A stretch of DNA of 64,000 bases from Blastomonas sp. SL216. GTDB taxonomy: Bacteria; Pseudomonadota; Alphaproteobacteria; Sphingomonadales; Sphingomonadaceae. The position numbers and the translations under genes were made by a program. The DNA is taken from positions 1,366,501 through 1,430,500 of the forward strand of contig CP113055.1 in assembly GCA_026625625.1 (NCBI GenBank), given 5' to 3'. Shown piece after piece: positions 1 through 9,625 of this stretch (its first letter is position 1; each line of letters begins with the position of its first letter). The notes under the pieces are model-generated. The model was not told the DNA's origin. It was given only the letters and a program-made list of their open reading frames with translations, and searched no databases.

Positions 1-1
1 C

Positions 2-514
2 TTGGCATCAGCAGCTCTAGTGGTCATACTCTTTTGGCCGTGGGTCGATAATCCGACCCATTTCGTTAAATGGGAGGATCGGCTTAAGACCTCGCTCCCA
101 ATCGCCTCTGCATTTGGATTTCCGTGCCACACGTATAAAGATGGTGTAATAGTCATAGACGTTGGCCCCGAATGCTATCGCTTTTCGGAACTACGAAACT
201 ACACTGGCGTGTGGTTGAACCAATTTGAGGGATCAACCTTCATAGAGGGCGCAAAAGACCTTCCAGTTCAGAGACCTCCTCACGAACAATCGGCATGGCT
301 AGAATTTACCAGTTCTGAAAAATTGCCCCAGTTGCAATTTTACCCGTACGATGAAGCGCTGGGATGTTATCCGGTCGCAGCGTATTATGTCCGCTTTACA
401 GGAAGAGAAAGACCCGGTCCTGGGGGTCATTTCGGCCTATCGGGTAAAGAGATTTGGGCTGAACGTGTACTGGAGATGCGCCCCCTGGCTAAACCAAGCT
501 GCCAGCCAGACTAA
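2..514 (+). CDS. Unknown protein, truncated at window edge
   Basis: The open frame runs off the left edge; it holds at least 170 codons and ends with TAA. The first visible residues are hydrophobic (ALVVILFWPW), so a membrane anchor or signal segment may begin before the window. The rest is soluble-looking and rich in aromatic residues and Pro, with two Cys in the first half. I recognise no family. Base composition is visibly lower in GC than every neighbour and the codons are less GC3-biased, which suggests a recently acquired gene or cargo of an element lying to the left. It converges on the DUF2332 gene with only 14 bases between them. Confidence 0.55.
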   Translation: MASAALVVILFWPWVDNPTHFVKWEDRLKTSLPIASAFGFPCHTYKDGVIVIDVGPECYRFSELRNYTGVWLNQFEGSTFIEGAKDLPVQRPPHEQSAWLEFTSSEKLPQLQFYPYDEALGCYPVAAYYVRFTGRERPGPGGHFGLSGKEIWAERVLEMRPLAKPSCQPD

Positions 515-528
515 GAACCAGCCCCTCC

Positions 529-1575
529 TCACCCCATCCACCGCACCCACGCCCCATGCGCATGCGCTTCGCCGAGCAACTGCGCCTCTTCACCGCCTGG
601 CCAGAAGCGCACTTTCAGCTCGTGACGGAAGGTAGCGCGGTTGGTTTCCAGTGATATCCAGGCGAGCGGGCGCTCGGAAGTCGCTTTTGCCCCAGCTTCG
701 ACCATCGCGGCCTCGATCATCGCCTGGCGGTCGGGCGGGATGTATTGCCAGACGATCGAGTGCATCAGCACGCGGGTGACGCCCGGCTCCTGCGGCTCGG
801 CAAGCCGCGCGGCGATCCAGTCGGCGGCGTCGGCCTGGACGAGATCTACGGCGCGCTCGCGGATCATCGCGATGCCAGCCTCCATCCGCTCGAACCGCGC
901 TTCCGCTTCGGGCCAGATATAGGCCATCAGCCGGTCGGCAGCCGCCGCGTCGCGGACGTCGATGGGATTGAGATCGCAGCCGCTTACCGTTTCGATGCGG
1001 AAGGGCGTAGCTGGCGGCGGCGGCCCCTGCCACTCGGGGCGGATCACGCAAGGCGCGTCGGCGGGGCCTGAGGTCACACCGCACAAGTCATAGCCATAGC
1101 GGTCGATCAGCAGGTTCATCCCCGCGCTCGATCCGATCTCGTTGAGCTCGAACCGATCGGTGGTGCGGCTGGCCAGCCAGTGCAGCGCGGCGACAAAGCT
1201 CGCCGAGCGCCCGGCCTCGTTGGTCTGCGGCGGGCCATCGAACCAGGGGAGCAGTTCGGCATCGTGTCGGGCGACGACAGCAGCGACGATCGCGTCGATT
1301 TCAGCCTGATCCGTCACCTCCTGCGCATAGACCGGGCCAAGCTCGGGCGCTGCGCCCCGGCGGAACAGATGGTGCAGCCCGCCTGCGAGCCTGAGCGGCA
1401 TCGCATCGGTCAGCACATGGCCCGGCCAGTCGGCGATCCGGCGCCCGCAGGCCGTGTCCCCCGCCATCAGCGCGATCTGCGCGCGGCACACGGCCCCGGT
1501 CGCCGGCGCGCCATTATGCGCGGCATGATCCGCCTGAAACGATATGCCGCTGATGATTTCCTCTTGCCGGTTCAT
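529..1575 (-). CDS. DUF2332 family protein
   Basis: This is a 348-residue protein of the DUF2332 family, which is uncharacterised and looks like a class I SAM-dependent methyltransferase. The central motif [18 protein letters not shown] has the shape of a Rossmann motif I (ExGxSAGxNL). The C-terminal half carries the conserved MHSIVWQY segment typical of the family. Start is the ATG at 1575, eight bases from the open frame preceding hisG on the other strand, so the two genes are divergent and share a very short control region. The enzymatic role is unknown; methyl transfer is only an inference from the fold. Confidence 0.8.
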   Translation of the reverse strand: MNRQEEIISGISFQADHAAHNGAPATGAVCRAQIALMAGDTACGRRIADWPGHVLTDAMPLRLAGGLHHLFRRGAAPELGPVYAQEVTDQAEIDAIVAAVVARHDAELLPWFDGPPQTNEAGRSASFVAALHWLASRTTDRFELNEIGSSAGMNLLIDRYGYDLCGVTSGPADAPCVIRPEWQGPPPPATPFRIETVSGCDLNPIDVRDAAAADRLMAYIWPEAEARFERMEAGIAMIRERAVDLVQADAADWIAARLAEPQEPGVTRVLMHSIVWQYIPPDRQAMIEAAMVEAGAKATSERPLAWISLETNRATFRHELKVRFWPGGEEAQLLGEAHAHGAWVRWMG

Positions 1576-1613
1576 ATTGCCCTTTGCCCTGCTTGCCCCT
1601 ACATGCCGCGGCC

Positions 1614-2279
1614 ATGGCCGATACGCTGATCTTTGCCGTGCCCAAGGGGCGCATCCTCGACGATGCCCTGCCCGTGCTCGAACGGGTGGGTATCATACCG
1701 GCTGACGAATTTCATGATCCGAAGAACCGGTCGTTGCGTTTCGGCACCAACCGCGCCGATATGGACATCATCCGCGTGCGCGCGTTCGATGTCGCGACCT
1801 TCGTCGCGCATGGCGCGGCGCAGATCGGCATTGTCGGTTCGGACGTGATCGACGAGTTCGATTATTCGGACCTGTACGCGCCGGTCGACCTCAATTTCGG
1901 CCATTGCCGCCTGTCGGTCGCGGAACCGGCGGACGAGGCGGCGAGCAACCAGCCGCGCCCCTCGCATATCCGTGTGGCGACCAAATATCCCAACATCACC
2001 CGCCGCCATTTCGAGCGCCAGGGCGTGCAGGCCGAATGCGTGAAGCTGAACGGCGCGATGGAGCTGGCCCCGTCGCTCGGCCTGTCGCGGCGGATCGTCG
2101 ATCTGGTTGAATCGGGCCGGACGCTCAAGGACAACGGCCTGGTCGAGACCGAGGTGATCACCCAGGTCTCCGCCCGGCTGATCGTCAACCGCGCCGCGCT
2201 GAAAAAGGACCACGCCCGGCTTGGGCCGCTGATGTCCGCCTTTCGCGATCTGGCCGCAGAACGCAGGCAGGCGGCATGA
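1614..2279 (+). CDS. hisG: ATP phosphoribosyltransferase, short form (HisG)
   Basis: Catalyses the first step of histidine biosynthesis, joining ATP and PRPP to phosphoribosyl-ATP. The protein begins [20 protein letters not shown], the usual HisG N-terminus, and has the conserved segment [14 protein letters not shown] chose ATG 1614 because it starts exactly at the family N-terminus; an in-frame TTG at 1584 would add ten unrelated residues. At 221 residues it is the short form, which lacks the C-terminal regulatory domain and in known cases needs the HisRS-like partner HisZ; no hisZ lies in this window. Its stop overlaps the hisD start by four bases (ATGA), indicating translational coupling. 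Confidence 0.96.
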   Translation: MADTLIFAVPKGRILDDALPVLERVGIIPADEFHDPKNRSLRFGTNRADMDIIRVRAFDVATFVAHGAAQIGIVGSDVIDEFDYSDLYAPVDLNFGHCRLSVAEPADEAASNQPRPSHIRVATKYPNITRRHFERQGVQAECVKLNGAMELAPSLGLSRRIVDLVESGRTLKDNGLVETEVITQVSARLIVNRAALKKDHARLGPLMSAFRDLAAERRQAA

Positions 2280-3565
2280 CGCTCAGGCTTTCCACCCGTG
2301 ATGCCGATTTCGGCCAGGCCTTTGACAAGCTGGTGCGCGGACGGCGCGAGAGCGATATCGAGGTCAGCCGCGACGTCACCGCGATCATCGCCGACGTCAA
2401 GGCGCGCGGCGATGCGGCGCTGGCCGATTATACCGCGCGCTTCGACGAGCATTCGCTCGATGGTGCAGGCTGGAGCATCGGCAAGGACGCATGCGCCGCC
2501 GCCTATGCCGAACTGTCGGACGAGCTGCGCACCGCGCTCGATCTCGCCGCTGCCCGTATCCGCGCCTATCACGAGGCGCAGCTGCCCGAGGATCGCGACT
2601 ATACCGATAACGCAGGCGTGCGCCTCGGCGCGCGCTGGAGCGCGGTCGATGCGGCGGGGCTGTACGTTCCCGGTGGCCGCGCTGCCTATCCCTCATCGCT
2701 GCTGATGAACGCCATCCCCGCCAAGGTCGCAGGGGTCGAGCGGCTGGTGGTGGTGACGCCGACGCCCAAGGGCCAGGTCAATGCTCTGGTGCTCGCCGCC
2801 GCGCATCTGGCAGGCGTCGACGAGATCTGGCGGATCGGCGGCGCGCATGCGGTCGCCGCGCTGGCGTTCGGCACGCAGAAGATCCGCGCCGTCGATGTCA
2901 TCACCGGCCCTGGCAATGCCTGGGTGGCTGAGGCCAAGCGCCAGCTTTACGGCGTGGTCGGGATCGACATGGTCGCGGGCCCTTCCGAAATCGTTGTGGT
3001 GGCCGATGGCAAGAACGATCCCGAATGGATCGCCGCCGATCTGCTCAGCCAGTCCGAGCATGATCCGACCAGCCAGTCGATCCTGTTCACCGACGACGCC
3101 GGTTTTGCAGACATTATCGCCGATACGGTCGGCGTGCAGCTCGCTGCGCTGGCCACGCGCAAGGTCGCGACCAGGGCGTGGGAAGACAATGGCGCGATCA
3201 TCGTCGTGGACAGCCTTGACGAGGCGATGCCGCTGGTGAACCGCCTCGCCGCCGAGCATCTGGAGCTGGCAGTCGACGATCCCGAGCCGCTGTTTGCGCA
3301 GGTCCGCCATGCCGGATCGGTGTTTCTCGGTCGCCTGACCCCCGAAGCGGTGGGCGATTATGTCGCCGGGCCCAACCATGTGCTGCCCACTGGGCGGCGC
3401 GCACGTTTTTCCTCCGGGCTTTCGGTGCTCGATTTCATGAAGCGCACCAGCTTCATCCAGCTGGGCGCGCAAGGGCTGGCCGCGATCGGCCCGGCTGCGG
3501 TTGCGCTCGCCGAGATGGAGGGCCTGCCCGCCCATGCCGAGAGCGTTCGGCGCCGGCTGACATGA
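2276..3565 (+). CDS. hisD: Histidinol dehydrogenase (HisD)
   Basis: NAD- and zinc-dependent enzyme carrying out the last two oxidations from histidinol to histidine. It has 429 residues, the normal family length. Typical segments are visible: [18 protein letters not shown], the signature [15 protein letters not shown], the zinc/catalytic region [10 protein letters not shown] and the [20 protein letters not shown] block near the C-terminus. It is coupled to hisG by an ATGA overlap and followed ten bases later by nusB, so hisG-hisD-nusB probably form one transcript, an arrangement I associate with sphingomonads. Confidence 0.97.
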   Translation: MTLRLSTRDADFGQAFDKLVRGRRESDIEVSRDVTAIIADVKARGDAALADYTARFDEHSLDGAGWSIGKDACAAAYAELSDELRTALDLAAARIRAYHEAQLPEDRDYTDNAGVRLGARWSAVDAAGLYVPGGRAAYPSSLLMNAIPAKVAGVERLVVVTPTPKGQVNALVLAAAHLAGVDEIWRIGGAHAVAALAFGTQKIRAVDVITGPGNAWVAEAKRQLYGVVGIDMVAGPSEIVVVADGKNDPEWIAADLLSQSEHDPTSQSILFTDDAGFADIIADTVGVQLAALATRKVATRAWEDNGAIIVVDSLDEAMPLVNRLAAEHLELAVDDPEPLFAQVRHAGSVFLGRLTPEAVGDYVAGPNHVLPTGRRARFSSGLSVLDFMKRTSFIQLGAQGLAAIGPAAVALAEMEGLPAHAESVRRRLT

Positions 3566-3575
3566 TGGAACACAG

Positions 3576-4022
3576 ATGAACGACAAATCTCGATCCCGCT
3601 CCGCCGCGCGGCTTGCCGCCGTCCAGGCGCTGTACCAGCACACGATGGAAAAGACGCCCATCGCGCAGCTTCTGCACGAATTCCACATGCACCGGCTGGG
3701 CGCGGAAATCGAAGACGACCAATATGCCGAGGCCGATGTCGGCTTTTTCGACGATGTCGTCAAAGGCACCACCGCGCGTCTCGAAGAGATTGACGGGCTG
3801 ATCGAGGCGCGGCTGGCCGAAGGCTGGTCGCTGGGCCGCATCGACCGTACGCTGCACCAGATCCTGCGCGCGGGCACCTATGAGCTGCTGGCGCGCCCTG
3901 ATGTGCCGGTGGGCAGCGTGATCAACGAATATCTCGATGTCGCGCATGCGTTCTTCGATTCCAAGGACACGCGCTTTGCCAACGGCCTGCTCGACGGGAT
4001 CGCCAAGGATGTGCGGTCCTGA
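3576..4022 (+). CDS. nusB: Transcription antitermination factor NusB
   Basis: All-helical RNA-binding protein that with NusE (S10) binds boxA and supports antitermination on rRNA operons. It has 148 residues, normal length. Family features are the N-terminal SRSAARLAAVQALYQ helix, the central GRIDRTLHQILRAGTYELL segment and the C-terminal KDTRFANGLLDGIAKDV. The start ATG at 3576 lies ten bases after the hisD stop. It is followed by a long inverted repeat (4031-4119) and then thiL. Confidence 0.96.
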   Translation: MNDKSRSRSAARLAAVQALYQHTMEKTPIAQLLHEFHMHRLGAEIEDDQYAEADVGFFDDVVKGTTARLEEIDGLIEARLAEGWSLGRIDRTLHQILRAGTYELLARPDVPVGSVINEYLDVAHAFFDSKDTRFANGLLDGIAKDVRS

Positions 4023-4030
4023 GTTTGCCG

Positions 4031-4119
4031 ACGTCCCTCGACCTCGCTCGGGACAAACGGACGGGGGTGCGACCCGCTTTTACCTTATTCCGTTTGTCCC
4101 GAGCGCAGTCGAGGGACGT
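4031..4119. repeat. Long inverted repeat between nusB and thiL
   Basis: Two 31-base arms, 4031-4061 and 4089-4119, are complementary at 29 of 31 positions and enclose a 27-base spacer. The arms carry the core GTCCCGAGCG and GAGGGACGT, a pattern I associate with repeats scattered through intergenic regions of sphingomonad genomes. It could fold into a large hairpin in RNA and act as a terminator or mRNA stabiliser for nusB, although no T-run follows. Confidence 0.8.
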
Positions 4120-4140
4120 ATGCGCTAGGGTCGTACCAGG

Positions 4141-5064
4141 ATGACCGGCGAACCCGCCTTTATCGACCTCTTGCGCGCCATAGCCACCGATCCGGCGGCG
4201 CGCGGACTGGACGATGACGCGGCGATGCTGACGATCGGCAAGCAGTCGCTCGTGCTGACCAAGGACATGCTGGTCGAAGGCGTCCACTTTTTGCCCGATG
4301 ACCCGCCCGCCGACATCGCGTGGAAGCTGGTCGCGGTGAACGTGTCGGACCTCGCCGCCAAGGGCGCGACCCCGCTCGCCTGCCTGACCGGGCACAGCCT
4401 GTCGCGCGACGACGGCTGGGACGCGGCCTTTGCACAGGGGCTCAAGGCGGCGCTCGACCATCACGGCATGGCGCTGATCGGCGGCGATACGGTCAGCGTG
4501 CCCGAAGGCCAGGCGCGGGTACTCTCGCTAACCGCCATCGGCCTGCCCTCGGTCCCGGTGCCGCCCTCGCGCGCGGGCGCACTCGCCACCGATGCGTTGT
4601 TCGTCACCGGCACCATTGGCGACGGCTGGGCCGGGCTTGGCCTGTTGCAGGCGGGCCAGCAGCAGCCCGCCGCGCTGATCGCCGCCTATCGCCGCCCGCA
4701 GGCGCGCATTGCCGATGGCCGCGCGCTCGCCCAGGTCGCGCATGCGATGATGGACGTATCCGACGGACTGCTGATCGATGCAGCGCGCATGGCCCGCGCT
4801 TCGGGTCTCGCGGTGCGGATAGACCTCGCACGGGTGCCATTGTCGGAGGCGTTCGCTGCAACGATCGGCAGCGATCAGGCCGCTGCCCTGTCGGCTGCCA
4901 CCGGGGGCGACGATTATCAGCTGCTGTTTGCAGCGGATGCAGAGGCGCATCTGCCGGTTGCCGCGACCCGCATCGGCGGCTTTGCCGAGGGCGAAGGCCT
5001 GACCATCAGCTGGAATGGCATGCCCATCGAAACCCCCGAAAAGCTGGGCTGGCTGCACGGCTGA
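4141..5064 (+). CDS. thiL: Thiamine-monophosphate kinase (ThiL)
   Basis: Phosphorylates thiamine monophosphate to the active cofactor thiamine pyrophosphate in the cytoplasm. It has 307 residues and begins MTGEPAFIDLLRAIA. The AIR-synthase-like nucleotide-binding N-terminal domain shows the metal-binding DDDAAMLTIG and the LTKDMLVEGVHF segment; MMDVSDGLLIDAARMA is the conserved second Asp motif of the family, and GGDDYQLLFA lies in the C-terminal domain. The order nusB-thiL-hppA is consistent with other sphingomonads. The 118 bases in front hold the inverted repeat rather than an obvious promoter. Confidence 0.95.
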   Translation: MTGEPAFIDLLRAIATDPAARGLDDDAAMLTIGKQSLVLTKDMLVEGVHFLPDDPPADIAWKLVAVNVSDLAAKGATPLACLTGHSLSRDDGWDAAFAQGLKAALDHHGMALIGGDTVSVPEGQARVLSLTAIGLPSVPVPPSRAGALATDALFVTGTIGDGWAGLGLLQAGQQQPAALIAAYRRPQARIADGRALAQVAHAMMDVSDGLLIDAARMARASGLAVRIDLARVPLSEAFAATIGSDQAAALSAATGGDDYQLLFAADAEAHLPVAATRIGGFAEGEGLTISWNGMPIETPEKLGWLHG

Positions 5065-5204
5065 GCGCCCCTGCCCCGTCAGTTTTAATAAGTTGCGCCC
5101 CTGCAACACCCGCTTATACCTATGCAGGGGGACGCTGACGTTCATGAAGGGCGCGGTGATCGCCTGTTCGGCCGAGAGGCCTTCGCTTTTTGGGAGAGCG
5201 ACGC

Positions 5205-7337
5205 ATGAACGTGGTCTTGATAGCCATCCTGTGCGGGATGGTTGCAGTGTTCTATGGCATATTCACCAGCAGACAGGTTTTAAGCCAATCACCCGGCAAT
5301 GCGAGGATGCAGGAGATTGGCGCAGCGATCCAGGAGGGCGCGAAGGCGTATCTGGGCCGCCAATATCGTACCATCGCCATTGTCGGCATCGTGATGCTGA
5401 TCCTGGTCTGGGCGCTTCTCGACAAGTTCGGCAATCCCGTGTCCGCCATCGGCTTCGTGCTGGGCGCGGTGCTTTCGGGCGTGGCGGGCTATATCGGCAT
5501 GAACATCTCGGTGCGCGCCAATATGCGCACCGCGCAGGCGGCCAGTGTCTCGCTGCAGGCGGGGCTGACACTGGCCTTCCGCGCCGGTGCGATCACCGGC
5601 ATGCTGGTGGCCGGTCTGGGCCTGCTCGCGACTGCGGGCTATTTCTATTACCTTTACGCCATTGCCGGCCATGGCCTCAGCGACCCTGAGGACCGCAACA
5701 TCGTCAACGGCCTGGTGGCCCTGGCGTTCGGCGCCTCGCTGATCTCGATCTTCGCGCGTCTGGGTGGCGGCATCTTCACCAAGGCGGCCGATGTCGGCGC
5801 GGACCTTGTCGGCAAGGTCGAAGCCGGAATTCCCGAGGACGATCCGCGCAACCCGGCGGTGATCGCCGATAACGTGGGCGACAATGTCGGCGATTGCGCC
5901 GGCATGGCCGCCGACCTGTTCGAAACTTATGTCGTCACCATCGGCGTGACCATGGTCGCCATCGCGCTGCTCGTGGCGGGCGATGATGCCGCGCTGCTGC
6001 CGCTGGTCGGCCTGCCGCTGGGCATCTGCGGCCTGTGCATCATCACCTCGATCATCGGCACCTATTTCGTCCGGCTGGGATCGTCCAACTCGATCATGGG
6101 CGCGATGTACAAGGGCTTTGCGGTCACCGCCGGGCTGTCCGCCATCGGCCTGTATTTCGTCACCGATGCGGTGGTCGGCATGACCACAGCCTATTCGATG
6201 AAGACGGCGGATGCTGCTGGCCCTGCGACATTTACCGGCATGGACCTCTATCTCACCATGCTGATCGGGCTTGCGGTCACCGGCCTGATCATCTGGATCA
6301 CCGAATATTACACTGGCACCAATTATCGCCCGGTCCGCTCGATCGCCAAGGCATCGGAAACCGGGCACGGCACCAACGTCATCCAGGGCCTTGCGATCAG
6401 CCTTGAGGCAACCGCGCTGCCCACCTTGCTGATCGTGGTGGCGGTGATCGTTGCCTATCAGCTGGCGGGCGTTGTCGGCATTGCCTTTGCAGCCACCGCG
6501 ATGCTGGCGCTGGCCGGCATGGTCGTTGCGCTCGATGCCTATGGCCCGGTCACCGACAATGCCGGCGGTATCGCCGAAATGGCGGGGCTGGACGACAGCG
6601 TGCGCGAAAAGACCGATGCGCTGGACGCGGTGGGCAACACCACCAAGGCGGTGACCAAGGGCTATGCCATCGGTTCGGCGGGCCTGGCAGCCTTGGTGCT
6701 GTTCGGCGCGTACACGACCGACCTCAAGGAGTTCTTCCCTGACGTGCCGGTCGATTTCTCGCTGTCCAATCCGTACGTGATCGTCGGGCTGCTGCTGGGG
6801 GCGCTGCTGCCCTATCTGTTCGGCGCGATGGGGATGACCGCGGTCGGCCGCGCGGCAGGGTCGGTGGTGGAAGAGGTGCGCGAGCAGTTCCGCACCAATC
6901 CCGGCATCATGGCGGGCACGTCCAAGCCCGATTATGCCCGTACGGTCGATCTCGTCACCAAGGCTGCGATCAAGGAGATGATCATCCCCTCGCTGCTGCC
7001 GGTGCTCGCGCCGATCGTGGTCTATTTCGTCATCACCGCCGTGGCGGGCCAGGCCAATGGCTTTGCCGCGCTGGGTGCCTTGCTGCTGGGCGTCATCGTC
7101 TCGGGCCTATTTGTTGCCCTGTCGATGACCTCGGGCGGCGGCGCGTGGGACAATGCCAAGAAATATATCGAGGACGGCAACCATGGCGGCAAGGGATCCG
7201 AAGCGCACAAGGCGGCGGTGACCGGCGATACCGTGGGTGATCCGTACAAGGATACCGCAGGCCCTGCGGTCAATCCGATGATCAAGATCACCAACATTGT
7301 CGCGCTGCTGCTGCTCGCGGCGCTTGCCGCAGGCTAA
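5205..7337 (+). CDS. hppA: K+-independent proton-pumping pyrophosphatase
   Basis: Integral inner-membrane pump that couples pyrophosphate hydrolysis to proton export. I chose ATG 5205 (710 residues) because a GGGAGAG ribosome site lies seven bases before it; an in-frame TTG at 5190 overlaps that site. About 15-16 hydrophobic segments are seen. The pyrophosphate-binding segment [19 protein letters not shown] and the [19 protein letters not shown] block lie around residues 195-240. The discriminating motif at 477-486 is [10 protein letters not shown] with Lys481: known potassium-independent enzymes have Lys here, potassium-dependent ones Ala. A strong terminator follows at 7373. Confidence 0.96.
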   Translation: MNVVLIAILCGMVAVFYGIFTSRQVLSQSPGNARMQEIGAAIQEGAKAYLGRQYRTIAIVGIVMLILVWALLDKFGNPVSAIGFVLGAVLSGVAGYIGMNISVRANMRTAQAASVSLQAGLTLAFRAGAITGMLVAGLGLLATAGYFYYLYAIAGHGLSDPEDRNIVNGLVALAFGASLISIFARLGGGIFTKAADVGADLVGKVEAGIPEDDPRNPAVIADNVGDNVGDCAGMAADLFETYVVTIGVTMVAIALLVAGDDAALLPLVGLPLGICGLCIITSIIGTYFVRLGSSNSIMGAMYKGFAVTAGLSAIGLYFVTDAVVGMTTAYSMKTADAAGPATFTGMDLYLTMLIGLAVTGLIIWITEYYTGTNYRPVRSIAKASETGHGTNVIQGLAISLEATALPTLLIVVAVIVAYQLAGVVGIAFAATAMLALAGMVVALDAYGPVTDNAGGIAEMAGLDDSVREKTDALDAVGNTTKAVTKGYAIGSAGLAALVLFGAYTTDLKEFFPDVPVDFSLSNPYVIVGLLLGALLPYLFGAMGMTAVGRAAGSVVEEVREQFRTNPGIMAGTSKPDYARTVDLVTKAAIKEMIIPSLLPVLAPIVVYFVITAVAGQANGFAALGALLLGVIVSGLFVALSMTSGGGAWDNAKKYIEDGNHGGKGSEAHKAAVTGDTVGDPYKDTAGPAVNPMIKITNIVALLLLAALAAG

Positions 7338-7372
7338 GCTATGCGATAGCCTGTCAATCTGAACGACAACTC

Positions 7373-7405
7373 GCCCCGCCGGCCCCGTGCCTGGCGGGGC
7401 TTTTT
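7373..7405 (+). terminator. Rho-independent terminator after hppA
   Basis: GCCCCGCC (7373-7380) pairs perfectly with GGCGGGGC (7393-7400) and is followed directly by five T. It lies 35 bases after the hppA stop and ends that transcript. Confidence 0.92.
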
Positions 7406-7536
7406 CTGGGCATTAACCTCACCGCCCACGCTTAACGGGTTAACCATTCCACTTAAGCTGTTGTTTCGTATTCATCACCTATACGTTCCGGGGGGGCCGC
7501 GAATGTCGCGGACGGGTACAGGAACGCGAATACGGC

Positions 7537-8739
7537 ATGGATCAGAGCCTCGCCTTGGCTGGATCACCCACCGCAGCAGCGGCTGGCGGTGCCGTGCGAT
7601 TGTCGCTGCTCGACCCGGCGGCGCTGGACCCTGGCTTTGTCGCCGCGTGGCAAAGGCTGGCGGACCATTGCAGCGAACCCAATGTCTTCCACGCGCCTGA
7701 CTATCTCGCACCCGCCATCGCCCATTGCGATACGCTGCGCCGCGCACGCATTGTCGCCTTGCACGACGAAGGCCAGCTCGTCGGGCTGATGCCGATGGCG
7801 CGTGAGACATATTACGGGCGCTGGCCGGTGCCGCACAGCCAGAACTGGCGGCACCCCAATTGCTTTCTGGGCACGCCGCTGATCCGGCCAGGCCATGAAC
7901 GCAGCTTCTGGCAGGCGCTGCTGCTGCAGCTGGACCGCCAGCTTTCCGCCGGGCTGTTCCTGCACCTCTATGGCATCGCGACCGACGGGCCGGTCTTTGC
8001 CGCACTGCGCCAGCTGTGCAGCGATCAGCGCCGCAGCTGCGATGTGGTGCTGGCCGAGGAACGCGCGATGCTGGCCACCGACCAGCCGGGCCAGGCCTAT
8101 TACGAACAGGTAGTGCGCAAGAAGAAGCGCAAGGAACTGGCGCGGCTGCGCAACCGGCTGGCAGAGATTGGCCAGATCGAGACGGTGCAGGGGCCAGGCG
8201 AAGCCGGGCTCGATGCCTGGCTGGCGGAGTTTCTGGCGCTCGAGCAATCGGGCTGGAAGGGCCGCAACGGCTCCGCGCTTGCCGACCTGCCCGGGACGCG
8301 TGCCCTCTTCCTCGAGGCGACACACCGGGCGCACGCCTCGGGCAAGCTGCACCTCATCGCCATGCGGCTTGATGGCAAGCCGATCGCGATGCTGGTCAAT
8401 TTCCTCAGCCCGCCGGGTGGCTTCTCGTTCAAGACCGCGTTCGACGAGGCATTCGCCCGCTACTCGCCGGGCGTGCTGCTGCAGATCGACAATCTCGATA
8501 TCCTGCGCAACCATGGCCTTGCCTGGATGGACAGCTGCGCAGCGGAAGGCCATCCGATGATCGACAGCCTCTGGGCCGAACGCCGCCATGTCGGCCGCGT
8601 TTCGGTCGGGCTCAAGGGCTTTGGCCGCCCCGCGCTGTTTGCCGCCTTCCGTCGGGGCGAACGCTTCATGGACCGCCGCCGCGCGGCGCAAGCCCCCACC
8701 CTTCCGCCTTCCGCTCCTTTGGAGACCGATGATGACTGA
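7537..8739 (+). CDS. GNAT-fold acyltransferase (BioF2/CelD-like)
   Basis: A 400-residue protein resembling the BioF2-like/CelD-BcsL acyltransferases of the GNAT superfamily. The N-terminal half has the usual WQRLADHCSEPNVFHAPDYL opening; the second half carries the basic VRKKKRKELARLRNRL helix and the core acetyltransferase strands (LHLIAMRLDGKPIAMLVNFL and FSFKTAFDEAFARYSPGVLL, about residues 270-315). Members act on cell-envelope polysaccharides, and bacterial ceramide synthase belongs to the same broad group, so a lipid or glycan substrate is possible; nothing here decides it. It overlaps the next gene by eight bases, so the two work as a pair. Confidence 0.75.
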   Translation: MDQSLALAGSPTAAAAGGAVRLSLLDPAALDPGFVAAWQRLADHCSEPNVFHAPDYLAPAIAHCDTLRRARIVALHDEGQLVGLMPMARETYYGRWPVPHSQNWRHPNCFLGTPLIRPGHERSFWQALLLQLDRQLSAGLFLHLYGIATDGPVFAALRQLCSDQRRSCDVVLAEERAMLATDQPGQAYYEQVVRKKKRKELARLRNRLAEIGQIETVQGPGEAGLDAWLAEFLALEQSGWKGRNGSALADLPGTRALFLEATHRAHASGKLHLIAMRLDGKPIAMLVNFLSPPGGFSFKTAFDEAFARYSPGVLLQIDNLDILRNHGLAWMDSCAAEGHPMIDSLWAERRHVGRVSVGLKGFGRPALFAAFRRGERFMDRRRAAQAPTLPPSAPLETDDD

Positions 8740-9619
8740 CCAGCCGCACCCCGCAGGATTTGCCCGGACCATGACCGGCGGCGTGTTTACCGACGATGCC
8801 AAGGCGCGCTTTGCGCTCTGCTACCCGGAAACCGCGCATATCCTGACGCATGGCCTTTTGCAGCACCCACTGCTCGACTTGGAGGCGCTGGCGCAGCTGG
8901 GCGAAGCGCTGCCGGAAAAGTCGCTGGAATATAATCGCGGCGACCTGCCCATCGGCATCCGGCCCGAGGACGTGCCCAAGACCGGGCTCAGCATCGGCGA
9001 GACCATCCGCCGTATCGACAGCGCCAACAGCTGGTGCGTGCTCAAGAATATCGAGCAGGTGCCCGCCTATCGCGACCTGCTGATGAGCCTGCTGCACGAG
9101 CTGGACGACGTCACCGGCAAGACCACCGGTGCGATGCTGCGGCCCGAGGGGTTCATCTTCGTCTCGTCGCCGGGATCGATGACGCCCTATCATTTCGATC
9201 CCGAACACAACATCCTGCTGCAGCTGCGCGGATGGAAGACGATGACGGTGTTTCCGGCAGGCGATCCGCGCTTTGCCGCGCCCGAAGCGCACGAAGCCTA
9301 TCATTCGGGCGGCGGGCCGCGCAATCTGCCCTGGGACGACGGCTTTGCGCTGCACGGCACCGATTACCGGCTTGAGCCGGGCCAGGCGATCTTCGTGCCG
9401 GTGATGGCGCCGCATTATGTCCGCAATGGCGATAAGCCTTCGATCTCGCTGTCGATCACCTGGCGATCGGAATGGAGCTATGCCGAAACCGATGCGCATG
9501 CGATGAACAGCGTGTTGCGCAAATACGGCTTCCGCCCCTCGCCGCCGCGCCGCTATCCGGTCAACAACCTGGTGAAATCGTACAGCTACCGCGCGCTGCG
9601 CAAGCTGGGGCTCGACTGA
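8732..9619 (+). CDS. Cupin/JmjC-like Fe(II)-dependent oxygenase
   Basis: A 295-residue protein with a JmjC/cupin-8 type core. The segment YHFDPEHNILLQLRGWKTM supplies the HxD pair and APHYVRNGD the distal His of a 2-His-1-carboxylate Fe(II) site, so a 2-oxoglutarate oxygenase is likely; similar proteins are often mislabelled as transcriptional regulators. Two adjacent ATGs exist (8729, 8732); GGAG at 8721-8724 sits seven bases before 8732, so I chose that one. It overlaps the end of the GNAT gene, which suggests joint action on one metabolite or surface component. The substrate is unknown. Confidence 0.75.
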   Translation: MTDQPHPAGFARTMTGGVFTDDAKARFALCYPETAHILTHGLLQHPLLDLEALAQLGEALPEKSLEYNRGDLPIGIRPEDVPKTGLSIGETIRRIDSANSWCVLKNIEQVPAYRDLLMSLLHELDDVTGKTTGAMLRPEGFIFVSSPGSMTPYHFDPEHNILLQLRGWKTMTVFPAGDPRFAAPEAHEAYHSGGGPRNLPWDDGFALHGTDYRLEPGQAIFVPVMAPHYVRNGDKPSISLSITWRSEWSYAETDAHAMNSVLRKYGFRPSPPRRYPVNNLVKSYSYRALRKLGLD

Positions 9620-9625
9620 GCCGGG

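Noticed and set aside
7413-7456. Four TTAA sites before the GNAT gene, considered as CtrA boxes
   Set aside because: Spacings are 15, 4 and 9 bases, and none is the N7 required for a full TTAA-N7-TTAA site.
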